A stretch of 64,000 nucleotides of DNA from Paenibacillus auburnensis (GTDB lineage: Bacteria > Bacillota > Bacilli > Paenibacillales > Paenibacillaceae): NCBI RefSeq assembly GCF_927798115.1, contig NZ_CAKMMG010000001.1, positions 2,356,001-2,420,000 on the forward strand, given 5' to 3'. Numbering within the stretch: position 1 is the first letter of the stretch; each line of letters starts with the position of its first letter. Below are positions 1 to 8,115 of this stretch, piece after piece. The notes under the pieces were generated by a model. The model did no database searches, was not told where the DNA came from, and saw nothing but the letters and a program-made list of their open reading frames with translations. The position numbers and the translations under genes are program-made.

Positions 1-939
1 GCTAGCAACCTGCCCGAGGCTGTCCCCGGTGACCACCGCTAGAGCACCTTCACGCTCAGCCAGCTGTGTAGTAATTCTCAGCATCGCCCGGCGCATCAGC
101 GTAATAATCAAATTATCCTGGCCAATCCCGGTAAAAGAGGTCTGCACCTCCGTAAAGGGAACCAGGTGCAGCTTGATCACGCCCGCATAACGCGACAGCA
201 CACGTGCAAGATCCACCACCTTCTGCCGGGCTAGCTCACTTGTGTAAGGATAGCTGTAAAAGTGGACGCATTCAACTTCCAGCCCGCGACGCATCGATGA
301 CCACCCCGCTACCGGACTGTCTATGCCTCCAGAGAGGAGAAGCATCGCCTTCCCGTTAGTCCCCAAAGGAAACCCTCCGACACCTGCAATTTGCTCACAA
401 AAAATAAAAGTATGCCCCTCACGGATTTCAAGCTTCAGCTCAAGCTCCGGCGACTTCACATCCACCAGCAGCCCCGGGTATCCCTGAAGCAGCGGTGTAG
501 CGATCAGTTTGTTCATCTCAATTGAGCCATGCGGGAAGTCCTTCCATACGCGCCGCGCACTTACCTTGAACGTAGTGCCCTTTGCCGGGGCAATAATTTC
601 AAGAAATGTCCGGCTGACGGCCAGAATATCCTCAAATTCAGAGCGTGATACCTTGACCGGACTTATCGAAGCGATACCAAAAACATTTTTCAGCGCCTCC
701 GCAAGCTCGCGGGCCGGTTCACCGTTCAGCGTCACATAAATCCGCCCGAATTCTTTGCTCAGCACTGCCTTCGGATAGGGCTTAACCAGTTCCTTCACAT
801 GCCGCAGCACCGTCTTTTCAAACCGGGTACGGTTTTTCCCCTTTAAAGTAAACTCCCCGAACCGCAACAGCAGCATATCGGCATAGTCTATACTGCTTCT
901 GCCGCTTGCTGCGGCTGCCGTCTCCCGTTCTCTCATCAT
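1..939 (-). CDS. thiI: tRNA 4-thiouridine synthase ThiI (3' part missing at window edge)
   Basis: ThiI adenylates U8 of tRNA and accepts persulfide sulfur from a cysteine desulfurase; many members also feed sulfur to thiazole synthesis. The first 313 codons are visible. The N-terminal region leads into a THUMP domain, and the PP-loop ATPase motif SGGIDSPVAG starts near residue 203. The C-terminus lies outside the window, so a rhodanese extension cannot be judged. The ATG at 939 overlaps the stop of the upstream desulfurase gene as ATGA and follows a GAGAGGGG-like ribosome site. Pairing with a dedicated desulfurase mirrors the nifZ-thiI pair of B. subtilis and fits direct sulfur transfer. An ATG one codon later is an equal alternative start. 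Confidence 0.93.
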   Translation of the reverse strand, partial: MMRERETAAAASGRSSIDYADMLLLRFGEFTLKGKNRTRFEKTVLRHVKELVKPYPKAVLSKEFGRIYVTLNGEPARELAEALKNVFGIASISPVKVSRSEFEDILAVSRTFLEIIAPAKGTTFKVSARRVWKDFPHGSIEMNKLIATPLLQGYPGLLVDVKSPELELKLEIREGHTFIFCEQIAGVGGFPLGTNGKAMLLLSGGIDSPVAGWSSMRRGLEVECVHFYSYPYTSELARQKVVDLARVLSRYAGVIKLHLVPFTEVQTSFTGIGQDNLIITLMRRAMLRITTQLAEREGALAVVTGDSLGQVAS

Positions 940-2087
940 CTTGTGCCCCTCTCAACAATGTTCAAAGCTTGTACTGCTGTCAGCAGCGCCTGCTCCAGAG
1001 CAGCCACATCTGCTTCTGTATGACTATCACCTAAACTGATACGGACCCCGCCGAGTGCTTCAGCTGAATTTCTGCCCATGGACAGTAAAACCCGGCTCGG
1101 CTCCGCCAGCCTTGAAGAACAGGCGGAGCGGGTGGAGACGGTCATCCCCAGTTCTTCCAGCTTGCGGGCCATGACCTCGCCATTTACCGCCGGATAAGAA
1201 AAATGTACAATATGCGGCGCTCCGTCCCTGCTGCTGTTTACTGTGAATTCCGGAATACCGGAGACAAACTCCAGCAGCCTGTTCCGTAGCGGAAGGATCT
1301 GCAGATTAAAAGCTTCTCTCCGCTCCCCGCTCATGCGTATAGCTTTGGCAGAAGCCACAACTGCGGCTACGTTCTCCGTACCGGCACGAACTCCCTGCTC
1401 CTGCGATCCGCCAGTGAGCAGAGGGAAAAGCGTAACCCCTTCTTTTACATAAAGAATTCCCACACCGCGGGGACCACGGACTTTATGAGGAGACAGGCTG
1501 TACAAGTCTGCCTGCCATTCCTTGATTTGCGTATTCAGCTTCCCATAGCCCTGAACGCCATCCACATGAAATAACGTCCGTCTGTTGGCCGCTTTGATCC
1601 GGCTGCCGATTTCCCGCAGCGGCTGCACCGCTCCGGTCTCGTTGTTAACATGCATGACGCTCACGAGAACCGTGTCCCGGCGGACTGCTGCAGCAACTTG
1701 TTCGGGATCTACAACCCCTGTGCTGCCGGGCGCCACAAATGTAACCTCCCAGCCCAGTGATTTCAGCTGCAGGCAGCTCTCGTATACTGAAGGATGCTCG
1801 ATTTCTGTTGTTACAATATGGCGTCCCCTGCTCCGATACTGCAAGGCTGCCCCTTTTACCGCAAGATTATTGCTCTCCGTTGCTCCTGAAGTAAACAGAA
1901 TTTCCTGAGGCTGTACGCCAAGTGCAGCAGCGCAGACTTCCCTTGAACGTGTAATAAGCCGGTCCGCTTCCGCCCCTGGACGGTGCAGAGATGAAGGATT
2001 GGCATAATGCAGCTTCATAATCTGCTCCATCGTCTGCACCACCTCTTCATAGGGCGGGCTTGCTGCGGCATAATCCCAGTACAGCAT
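936..2087 (-). CDS. cysteine desulfurase, NifS/IscS family, partner of ThiI
   Basis: This PLP enzyme removes sulfur from cysteine and carries it as a persulfide. The PLP lysine is K202 in SLSPHKVRGPRGVG, and the persulfide cysteine is C323 in TRSACSSRL. At 383 residues it has normal length for the family. The open frame extends upstream to 2222, but I start at 2087 because that ATG has AAAGGAG nine bases ahead and the protein then opens with the family's usual MLYWDYAAASPP. The extension would also run through a strong terminator hairpin (2179-2240). The ATGA overlap with thiI implies translational coupling, so its main customer is probably ThiI. The active-site loop is compact, more NifZ/NifS-like than SufS-like. 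Confidence 0.93.
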   Translation of the reverse strand: MLYWDYAAASPPYEEVVQTMEQIMKLHYANPSSLHRPGAEADRLITRSREVCAAALGVQPQEILFTSGATESNNLAVKGAALQYRSRGRHIVTTEIEHPSVYESCLQLKSLGWEVTFVAPGSTGVVDPEQVAAAVRRDTVLVSVMHVNNETGAVQPLREIGSRIKAANRRTLFHVDGVQGYGKLNTQIKEWQADLYSLSPHKVRGPRGVGILYVKEGVTLFPLLTGGSQEQGVRAGTENVAAVVASAKAIRMSGERREAFNLQILPLRNRLLEFVSGIPEFTVNSSRDGAPHIVHFSYPAVNGEVMARKLEELGMTVSTRSACSSRLAEPSRVLLSMGRNSAEALGGVRISLGDSHTEADVAALEQALLTAVQALNIVERGTR

Positions 2088-2178
2088 ATATTGGCGCTCC
2101 TTTGCATCTTTGCTGATAAGTCCTGACTCAAGAAATATAGAATACCTTATCGCGAAGTCCTTATAAAGCTTAGACTTC

Positions 2179-2240
2179 AAAAAAAAGGACCAAACGGTTC
2201 CTGCACCATCACAAGGGTGCAAGTCGATACCGTCTGATCC
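2179..2240 (-). terminator. intrinsic terminator of the lytic transglycosylase gene
   Basis: On the minus strand a 12-bp outer stem (2240-2229 with 2198-2187, some G-U pairs) encloses a second stem TTGCACC/GGTGCAG and is followed by eight T. It lies just past the stop at 2246 and separates that gene from the desulfurase-thiI unit. Confidence 0.85.
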
Positions 2241-2245
2241 TTCTA

Positions 2246-2956
2246 TTATACCGCGTACTCTGCGCGGGCGCGTTCTATTTTGGTAATGTAGGCCTGGGTT
2301 TCCTTGGGAAGCAGACTCAGCTTCTCCATCAGCTCCTGGTCATTGCTCACGCCGAGCCTGTTCACCCGTCCGGGTCCGGCGTTGTAAGCAGCCAGCGCCA
2401 TCTTCTCCTGCCCGTCATAACGCTTCAGCTGGTAAGACAAGTAACGGACCCCGCCATCGATGCTTTGGGCCGGATCGAACGGATCTGAGACGCCCAGCCC
2501 GTTAGCGGTTCCGTCCATCAGCTGCATCAGCCCCTTAGCTCCAGCCGATGATACAACATTCGGATTAAAGGAGGATTCTGTATCAATCACTGCCTTGATC
2601 AAATCGACAGGCACCCCGTATTTCGCACTGGCAGCCTGGATTAGATCCTCATAGTCAGTTGGAACCGTCTCTGTTATTTCCCCGGAAATTCCGCTGTAGC
2701 CGCCGGCAGTCCCGCCAAGCTGCTGCCATATCAGATTACTTAGCGATGAACTGTCCGGAAGGGAGGTCAGCCCGTTGGAGCTGTCTCCGTTCGCTGATTG
2801 CAAGGCAAGCTGTTGAAGCAAGGCGGCGAACTCTGATTTGGAGGAACCTGAGGTTTCTCCGCTATGTTTTCCGGTTAACTCCTTGATGCCTGCACCCCGC
2901 AGATTCACCCATTTCAGCTGCCCATGCCCGCTGGCCGTAGCCGGATCTATACCCAT
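2246..2956 (-). CDS. lytic transglycosylase with C-terminal SLT domain
   Basis: Cleaves peptidoglycan glycan strands to 1,6-anhydromuropeptides (family knowledge). The C-terminal half holds the SLT signature: a catalytic Glu in AVIDTESSFNP, then AGAKGLMQLM, and later ALAAYNAGPGRV. The N-terminal ~100 residues are Ser/Gly-rich and low complexity. No signal peptide is evident, as in some Bacillus YjbJ-type relatives, so export is unclear. The frame is open to an ATG at 2983, but that ATG directly follows TATATATAAT, which looks like a -10 box, and lacks a ribosome site. The ATG at 2956 has AGAAGGG nine bases upstream and is preferred with moderate confidence. It appears monocistronic, with its own terminator. 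Confidence 0.85.
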   Translation of the reverse strand: MGIDPATASGHGQLKWVNLRGAGIKELTGKHSGETSGSSKSEFAALLQQLALQSANGDSSNGLTSLPDSSSLSNLIWQQLGGTAGGYSGISGEITETVPTDYEDLIQAASAKYGVPVDLIKAVIDTESSFNPNVVSSAGAKGLMQLMDGTANGLGVSDPFDPAQSIDGGVRYLSYQLKRYDGQEKMALAAYNAGPGRVNRLGVSNDQELMEKLSLLPKETQAYITKIERARAEYAV

Positions 2957-3082
2957 ACCTGAAAACCCTTCTTTCTGGCTCATTATATATATAAATTCTC
3001 TGGTCCGAAGAGGCTCTATTTAAAATTTGAGATGCGCCTTTATTTTACAATTCATTTACTATAAATGCTATAACCCGACATG

Positions 3083-3128
3083 AAAAAACAGACTTAAGAC
3101 CCCTATAGTTAGGTCTTAAAGCCTGTTT
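3083..3128 (-). terminator. intrinsic terminator
   Basis: Minus strand: a ~15-bp stem AAACAGGCTTTAAGACC / GGTCTTAAGTCTGTTT around a 9-base loop, ending in six T. It closes the two small genes upstream (3158-3792). Confidence 0.88.
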
Positions 3129-3157
3129 CGATACTGATTTTCATCTTTTTCCAAAGT

Positions 3158-3559
3158 CTACCGGGCAAACGGAATCATCACAAAATAGCTCAGCGTAGAT
3201 ACAATCCCCAGTCCCATCGCCCACGCACCGGTTGTTTTTTGTCCCCGGGTATAAGCATAGTAACCAAGCACTGCAGCCACTGGCCCTGTAATAATCGACC
3301 AAATAAATAAGGAAGCTATCCCGAATGCAAGTCCAACGTAGCCCATTCTTTTACTGCCGCTGCTTTCCCCAGCGGTTTCTTTCTTCTCTGTACCCCTGTC
3401 GGTTCTTTGCAGCTGTGTTAAGGGAGGACTTACTTCAGCAGCGTACTCTTCATTATGGGAAGGGTCCCGCCTAGGGTAATCCACCCTGCTGCGCGGACGC
3501 AGAATTATTTTCCTGCGTTTTGCCGGGTCATGCTTCATTCCCTCTTGGTTCGAATCCAT
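3158..3559 (-). CDS. small membrane protein, DUF4190-like
   Basis: 133 residues. The first ~80 are hydrophilic and basic/acidic. Two C-terminal hydrophobic segments (roughly GYVGLAFGIASLFIWSIITG and AWAMGLGIVSTLSYFVMIPF) are separated by a GYYAYTRG turn, the layout of DUF4190-type proteins of unknown function. The start at 3559 has AGGAGG seven bases upstream; the longer frame to 3598 lacks one. It follows the DUF1540 gene by 11 bp and shares its terminator, so the two are probably co-transcribed. The function is unknown. Confidence 0.75.
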   Translation of the reverse strand: MDSNQEGMKHDPAKRRKIILRPRSRVDYPRRDPSHNEEYAAEVSPPLTQLQRTDRGTEKKETAGESSGSKRMGYVGLAFGIASLFIWSIITGPVAAVLGYYAYTRGQKTTGAWAMGLGIVSTLSYFVMIPFAR

Positions 3560-3570
3560 CTGCAGTCCTC

Positions 3571-3792
3571 CTAGACACTTGGCTTGAAGGTTAGGCAACA
3601 GGTTGCGGACGAAGTGCTGGCATGATCATGGTGGTTGTGATTGGTCATCTCTTCGGCATATTCTTCCTTAAAGCCGCTGCCGGTATGCTTGTCGATCTCA
3701 ATAATGATTTCTTCAGCCCGGCATAAATTTTGTTCACCCCAATAATGGCAATTACTCACACTGCATTTTACAAGCGGTTTAGTGTTTGACAT
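3571..3792 (-). CDS. DUF1540 domain protein
   Basis: 73-residue protein with a Cys-rich N-terminal module, VKCSVSNCHYWGEQNLCRAEEI, matching the DUF1540 pattern C-x4-C-x6-7-C. Further His/Cys residues (HNHHDH and a late CC pair) suggest metal binding by inference only. DUF1540 proteins are common in spore-formers and uncharacterised. The start has GAGGTGAT just upstream. The predicted product is soluble and cytoplasmic. Confidence 0.85.
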   Translation of the reverse strand: MSNTKPLVKCSVSNCHYWGEQNLCRAEEIIIEIDKHTGSGFKEEYAEEMTNHNHHDHASTSSATCCLTFKPSV

Positions 3793-3880
3793 ATGATCAC
3801 CTCGGATTCATTATGTCCGTGGCATTTCATCTCTATTCGGGTTGCGGACTGCCAGCTGTTACCGGGATGTACCGAATAAT

Positions 3881-3925
3881 AAAAAAAGACCGGACCTGTC
3901 ATGTACACCATGACAAGTGCGGTCT
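3881..3925 (-). terminator. intrinsic terminator of the DUF3907 gene
   Basis: Minus strand: 17-base arms (3925-3909 and 3903-3887) pairing almost fully around a GTGTA loop, then seven T. A very strong terminator about 40 bp after the stop at 3968. Confidence 0.92.
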
Positions 3926-3967
3926 CTTGGGAATTTAAGTTATGGGTAGCTGTATGCAAAATAAAGC

Positions 3968-4465
3968 TTATACCTGGTTTTGCATCCGCTTTTCGGTCAA
4001 ATAGTCATTCTCATAATAGCTGAGATCATCACGCAGTTCTTCATAAACCTTGGTAATCTCCATAATGATGTCGCGCGCAGGGCGGACAGGTTTTTTGCGG
4101 AAGCGGATGGCATCCTGGCCTGTGTAAGCATAGCGGCCATCTTCTGAGTAGCTTTCATTCTTCGGATAGAAGAAGTTGTTGACTCCAAAATGGTATACGT
4201 TATAAAGAGCCTTTTGCGCGAAATCTTCATCAAATGTGGCACGGCGCAAAGCAACCCCAAGCTTCTCATAGGACATTTCCGAGAATACCAGCAAATGGCG
4301 GAGATCGGACAAGAAACCTTGATAGAACGCCACGGTTTCCTCATCTTCTTCGGTTACCAGCTGCGGCAGCGCATGCCCATTCAGGAATAACTCCATTTTT
4401 CCGATTACCGATTTAAGTTTTTCTCTCGTCGTTTCACATAATTTCTGCACATTAGCTGCTGACAT
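3968..4465 (-). CDS. DUF3907 (YpuI-like) protein
   Basis: 165-residue soluble protein, acidic/aromatic, with a helical N-terminus (KLCETTREKLKSVIGKMELFL) and a central YNVYHFGVNNFFYPKNESY stretch. The overall look and length match the YpuI/DUF3907 family of Bacillales, whose role is not established. This is recognition from memory, not an alignment. The ribosome site GGGGGAG precedes the ATG. It stands alone, with a strong terminator behind and the divergent subtilase gene ahead. Confidence 0.7.
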   Translation of the reverse strand: MSAANVQKLCETTREKLKSVIGKMELFLNGHALPQLVTEEDEETVAFYQGFLSDLRHLLVFSEMSYEKLGVALRRATFDEDFAQKALYNVYHFGVNNFFYPKNESYSEDGRYAYTGQDAIRFRKKPVRPARDIIMEITKVYEELRDDLSYYENDYLTEKRMQNQV

Positions 4466-4687
4466 GGCGATTGCTCCCCCTTATTAGTCCTTGCTCTTAT
4501 TGTTGTTAACGAAAGGTATTGCCAAAACGGATGGTTACTGTAGCCTTATCAAGAAGCTGTACTAGCCGGTTATTCCTTTTGATATTATCACAAAACCAAG
4601 GGACGCGGTATCCTTTTCTCTGATGCATAAAACATGTGCGCTCTTCTAAACCTACAGCTTATACGATACCTTGAAGGAGCGGAAAAT

Positions 4688-6586
4688 ATGTCACGTAAAA
4701 ATCTAACGGTCGCCGGTCTTGTCACCGCTGCGTTCACGGTTGTCCTGCTAACCTTTGTTCTGCGCCCTGCTGAAGAACCGAGGCTGAAACAGACTGTGCA
4801 AGCCACAGTTCCCAATCCCTCACAGGAAAAAACGGTCAAAAAAACAAATCTTGTTCAGGATGTCAGCGCTACCGACCGTTTGAACCGGACTGATGTCAGC
4901 AGACATTTGCGGACCATGCTCGCCGAGACTCACGGTGCACCGCCCCAGGATATTTCAGCATATGCTCAGCGCCTTCAGCAGGGACACGGGCATATCACCA
5001 TGCTGATGTGGATCGATTACCGGACCCATAAGACAAGTACCTTCAAGTCCTTACTCCCGGAAGGCACCGATCAGGAGAATAAACAGCTGCGCAAATACCT
5101 GAATTCAGCAAAAGCTGCGATTAAAGGGCATCAGTCGTACGAATCCCCTTCCTTCATTATTGGCGATAAAAAATATTACTTTATGGCCCAGCGTGATCAG
5201 GAAGGAAATATCGCTGTAATCGCCCTGATCAATCAAAGGATCCTTGACCGTGTAGCCGATCACCAGCTCAAAAATCTGCGGCTGATCCCTTACCCGAAGG
5301 AAGGCAACTACCGGGTGGAATCCGTCCATACTGATACGCTGAAGGATATTACCGTTAAGACAGGCCATGATAACGAAAATGCCAGCCATTTTTACGAGAA
5401 CGAAATCGTCGTCCGCTTCAAGAACGGTCATCCTACAGCCGGACAGCTTCAGACCATCGCAGCGGATATCCGCTGCAAGGAGCCTCGTAAACTGGGCTAT
5501 GCTTATATTTTCAGATCGGACAAAATGACCTATTTCCAGCTCAAAACCTATTTCACTAAGAAATGGAGTCCGGAATATACGGAGCCTCACTATATGTATT
5601 TAACCAATGACGCTGTAGACGAAAATGCCGGAGCTAAAGTAATTACACCCAATGATCTCCTGTTCTCTACTTATCAGTGGAATCTTCCGGCTATCGAGAC
5701 CGAGCAGGGCTGGAATCTGTCCAAAGGCAGCAAAGAGGTTATTGTCGCCGTGGTGGATACCGGTGTGCAGGCAAGCCATCCGGACTTACAAGGCCAGCTG
5801 CTCACTGGATATAATGCGATCACAAACGGTTCTACACCAGACGACGATGTGGGACATGGAACTCATGTGGCGGGTATTATCGGCGCATTGACCAATAACG
5901 AGGAAGGTGTCGCCGGCATCAGCTGGTACAACAAAATTCTGCCGGTTAAAGCGCTCGACAACTCGGGAGCAGGCACAACCTACTCCGTTGCTGAAGGCAT
6001 TATCTGGGCAGCCGACAACGGTGCTAAGGTCATCAATCTCAGCCTCGGTAACTATGCCGATTCACAGTTTTTACATGATGCTATTAAATATGCCTATGAT
6101 CGCGATGTAGTAATCGTCTCCGCATCAGGGAACGACAACACTGAACGCCCGGGCTATCCGGCTGCCTACGAAGAAGTGCTCGCCGTTGCCGCTACCAATT
6201 CCACCGGAGAACGAGCTTCCTTCTCAAACTACGGGGAATACATTGACGTTGCAGCACCAGGAGAAAGCATCGCCAGCACCTATCCCGATAATCAATATGC
6301 GGCGTTATCAGGAACTTCAATGGCGAGTCCGCATGTTGCTGCGCTTGCCGGGCTGGTTCGCTCACTGAATCCGGCCTTAACCAACAAGGAGGTCATGGAA
6401 CTGATGACCGCTAATGCGGTCGATCTTGGTGAGGCGGGGCATGACAAATATTACGGCTGGGGCCAGGTTGATATTTATAAAACACTCCGGGCTGCAGGCG
6501 GAAGTGATGTACCTCTTCAGCTGTTCCCCCAGCATGTCGGGCAGCAGCTGAAAAGCCTGCAGCAAAGTCTGGAAAAAGGCCATTAA
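4688..6586 (+). CDS. secreted subtilisin-like serine protease (S8) with long N-terminal region
   Basis: 632 residues. An N-terminal hydrophobic segment (about residues 6-25) is a signal peptide or membrane anchor. About 325 residues precede the S8 domain, far longer than a classical 70-100 residue propeptide. They include a region with a GDKKYYFMAQRDQEGNIAVIAL core that resembles an extracellular sensor-type fold (inference). The catalytic domain is complete: D357 (AVVDTG), H390 (GHGTHVAG), oxyanion N482 (SASGND) and S544 (GTSMASPH). The start at 4688 has AAGGAG upstream; the longer frame from 4634 does not. The gene converges on the MocR gene, and the two TAA stops share bases (6583-6586) with no room for a terminator. 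Expected to be extracellular. Confidence 0.92.
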   Translation: MSRKNLTVAGLVTAAFTVVLLTFVLRPAEEPRLKQTVQATVPNPSQEKTVKKTNLVQDVSATDRLNRTDVSRHLRTMLAETHGAPPQDISAYAQRLQQGHGHITMLMWIDYRTHKTSTFKSLLPEGTDQENKQLRKYLNSAKAAIKGHQSYESPSFIIGDKKYYFMAQRDQEGNIAVIALINQRILDRVADHQLKNLRLIPYPKEGNYRVESVHTDTLKDITVKTGHDNENASHFYENEIVVRFKNGHPTAGQLQTIAADIRCKEPRKLGYAYIFRSDKMTYFQLKTYFTKKWSPEYTEPHYMYLTNDAVDENAGAKVITPNDLLFSTYQWNLPAIETEQGWNLSKGSKEVIVAVVDTGVQASHPDLQGQLLTGYNAITNGSTPDDDVGHGTHVAGIIGALTNNEEGVAGISWYNKILPVKALDNSGAGTTYSVAEGIIWAADNGAKVINLSLGNYADSQFLHDAIKYAYDRDVVIVSASGNDNTERPGYPAAYEEVLAVAATNSTGERASFSNYGEYIDVAAPGESIASTYPDNQYAALSGTSMASPHVAALAGLVRSLNPALTNKEVMELMTANAVDLGEAGHDKYYGWGQVDIYKTLRAAGGSDVPLQLFPQHVGQQLKSLQQSLEKGH

Positions 6587-8022
6587 AGGCCGGAGCCTAG
6601 ATGCTCTTTCAGCAGCAGGAGGAACTGCCTCAGGCCCTGTTCCATCTCCGTTTCCGTCATTTGTGAATAGCAGAGCCGGATGTGCCGGGAAGGCTTCTCG
6701 CCGGAATAACAAACATCGCCCGGAAGAAAGGATATCCCCTCCTGTTCGGCCCGCGCATGCAGCCCTGCGATCCCGTCTGCTGCGGGCAGCTGCAGCCACA
6801 GGTTCAATCCTCCTTCCGGAAGGTTCCATGTGACTCCTGGCGGGGCATGCTGCTTCAGCAGCTTTGCCGCTGTCTCCATCCGTCCCCGCAAGGCAGCCCG
6901 CAGCTGCTCTGCGTAAGCCTCATATTTCCGGGCAATGAACGGAAGCACTGCCCGCTGATTCAGTAGCGGACTGCCAAGATCACTCGCTGATTTGGCGGCA
7001 ATCAGCCTGGAGAGGATATTGCCTCCGGCGGCGACACAGGCAATCCGGCAGCCCGGCGCAATGACCTTGCTGAAGCTTTTCATATAGACTACATGCCCCT
7101 CCTCATCCAAGGATTTGATTGGCGGCGGCGGGGGCTTGCGGAAATAAAGATCACTGAACGGATCATCCTCGACAATGAGACAGCGGTAGCTTCTGGCCAG
7201 TTCCAGCAGCCGCTGTCTTCTTGTTATGCTCATAGTGACTCCGCTCGGATTCTGAAAGGTAGGATTGGTATAGATCAGCTTCGGCGGCCGCCGGTCACAC
7301 AGCTTGGTCAGTACATCAATTCTCATTCCCTCATCGTCCATGGGTACAAAGATCATCTCCGCTCCCCGTCCAGCGAAAACATCGATTGCTCCTGTATAAC
7401 TGGGTGCTTCCAGATATACGGTATCTCCCGGGCCCACAAAAGTCCGGGCAACCAAATCAATCCCCTGCTGGGACCCGCTCGTAATCATTATGCCGGAGGC
7501 CTGTACAGCAACCCCGTGTTTTCTCAAATGGCGGGACATCACTTCACGAAGCTCCGAATCCCCCTGGAAATTCCCGTAGGAGGCCATCAGCTCAGGCTGT
7601 TCAAGTACAAGCCGGGACATCGTCGATCCAATCTCATCTAAAGGAAGCAGATCACTGTGAATTGCTGCTATATGAAAAGGGTATCGCACGTTAGAGTAAT
7701 CAAAATTCCGCCAAAGCTGGGCCCGGGGCAAAAAATCATCATACCCGTCCTGCCAACCGAACCCGGATTCCTGCGCTTTTTGCGGCTTCTTTGCCACAAA
7801 ACAGCCCTTCCCCTGGCTGCACAGAATATGTCCGTGGCTCTCCAAATCGTCATAAGCTTTGCTCACCGTGACCTGGCTGACCTTCAAAGAGGAGGCCAGA
7901 CTGCGTACAGAGGGCAGGCGCATGCCCGGCTGAAGCAGACCGGACGTGATTCGCTGAGCCAGCGTCTCGCTGATTTGCTGCGGCAGGGATTTAGTGCTGC
8001 TGCGGACTAACTCAATATGCAT
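6583..8022 (-). CDS. MocR-type regulator: GntR helix-turn-helix fused to aminotransferase fold
   Basis: 479 residues. The N-terminal ~75 residues form a GntR winged helix (SVRSLASSLKVSQVTVSKAYDDLE). A linker is followed by a fold-type I aminotransferase domain with PLP lysine K319 in MKSFSKVIAPG. MocR proteins (PdxR, GabR) use PLP or its adducts to control a divergent metabolic gene and bind direct repeats. Exactly that arrangement is present: an aminotransferase gene starts divergently 93 bp away, with repeats between them. It is therefore most likely the local regulator of that gene. The ribosome site GGGAGGAAGG precedes the ATG. The effector is unknown. Confidence 0.92.
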   Translation of the reverse strand: MHIELVRSSTKSLPQQISETLAQRITSGLLQPGMRLPSVRSLASSLKVSQVTVSKAYDDLESHGHILCSQGKGCFVAKKPQKAQESGFGWQDGYDDFLPRAQLWRNFDYSNVRYPFHIAAIHSDLLPLDEIGSTMSRLVLEQPELMASYGNFQGDSELREVMSRHLRKHGVAVQASGIMITSGSQQGIDLVARTFVGPGDTVYLEAPSYTGAIDVFAGRGAEMIFVPMDDEGMRIDVLTKLCDRRPPKLIYTNPTFQNPSGVTMSITRRQRLLELARSYRCLIVEDDPFSDLYFRKPPPPPIKSLDEEGHVVYMKSFSKVIAPGCRIACVAAGGNILSRLIAAKSASDLGSPLLNQRAVLPFIARKYEAYAEQLRAALRGRMETAAKLLKQHAPPGVTWNLPEGGLNLWLQLPAADGIAGLHARAEQEGISFLPGDVCYSGEKPSRHIRLCYSQMTETEMEQGLRQFLLLLKEHLGSGL

Positions 8023-8036
8023 TCGGCCTTCCTCCC

Positions 8037-8083
8037 ACTGTTATATTCATCGCTTTACTGTTATACCGCTATGCCGTTATGAT
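8037..8083 (+). promoter_or_regulatory. putative promoter with MocR-type direct repeats
   Basis: ACTGTTATA occurs at 8037-8045 and again at 8057-8065, exactly 20 bp apart, with a weaker copy GCCGTTATG at 8073-8081. A plausible promoter for the aminotransferase gene overlaps them: TTACTG (8055-8060), 17 bp, TATGAT (8078-8083). Spacing by two helical turns fits binding by one MocR dimer (inference). Confidence 0.6.
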
Positions 8084-8115
8084 ACAACAAAATTCAATTG
8101 CGGGGAGCTTTTTTT

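Noticed and set aside
3768-3959. 63-codon minus frame overlapping the DUF1540 start
   Set aside because: It runs through a strong terminator hairpin and has no ribosome site.
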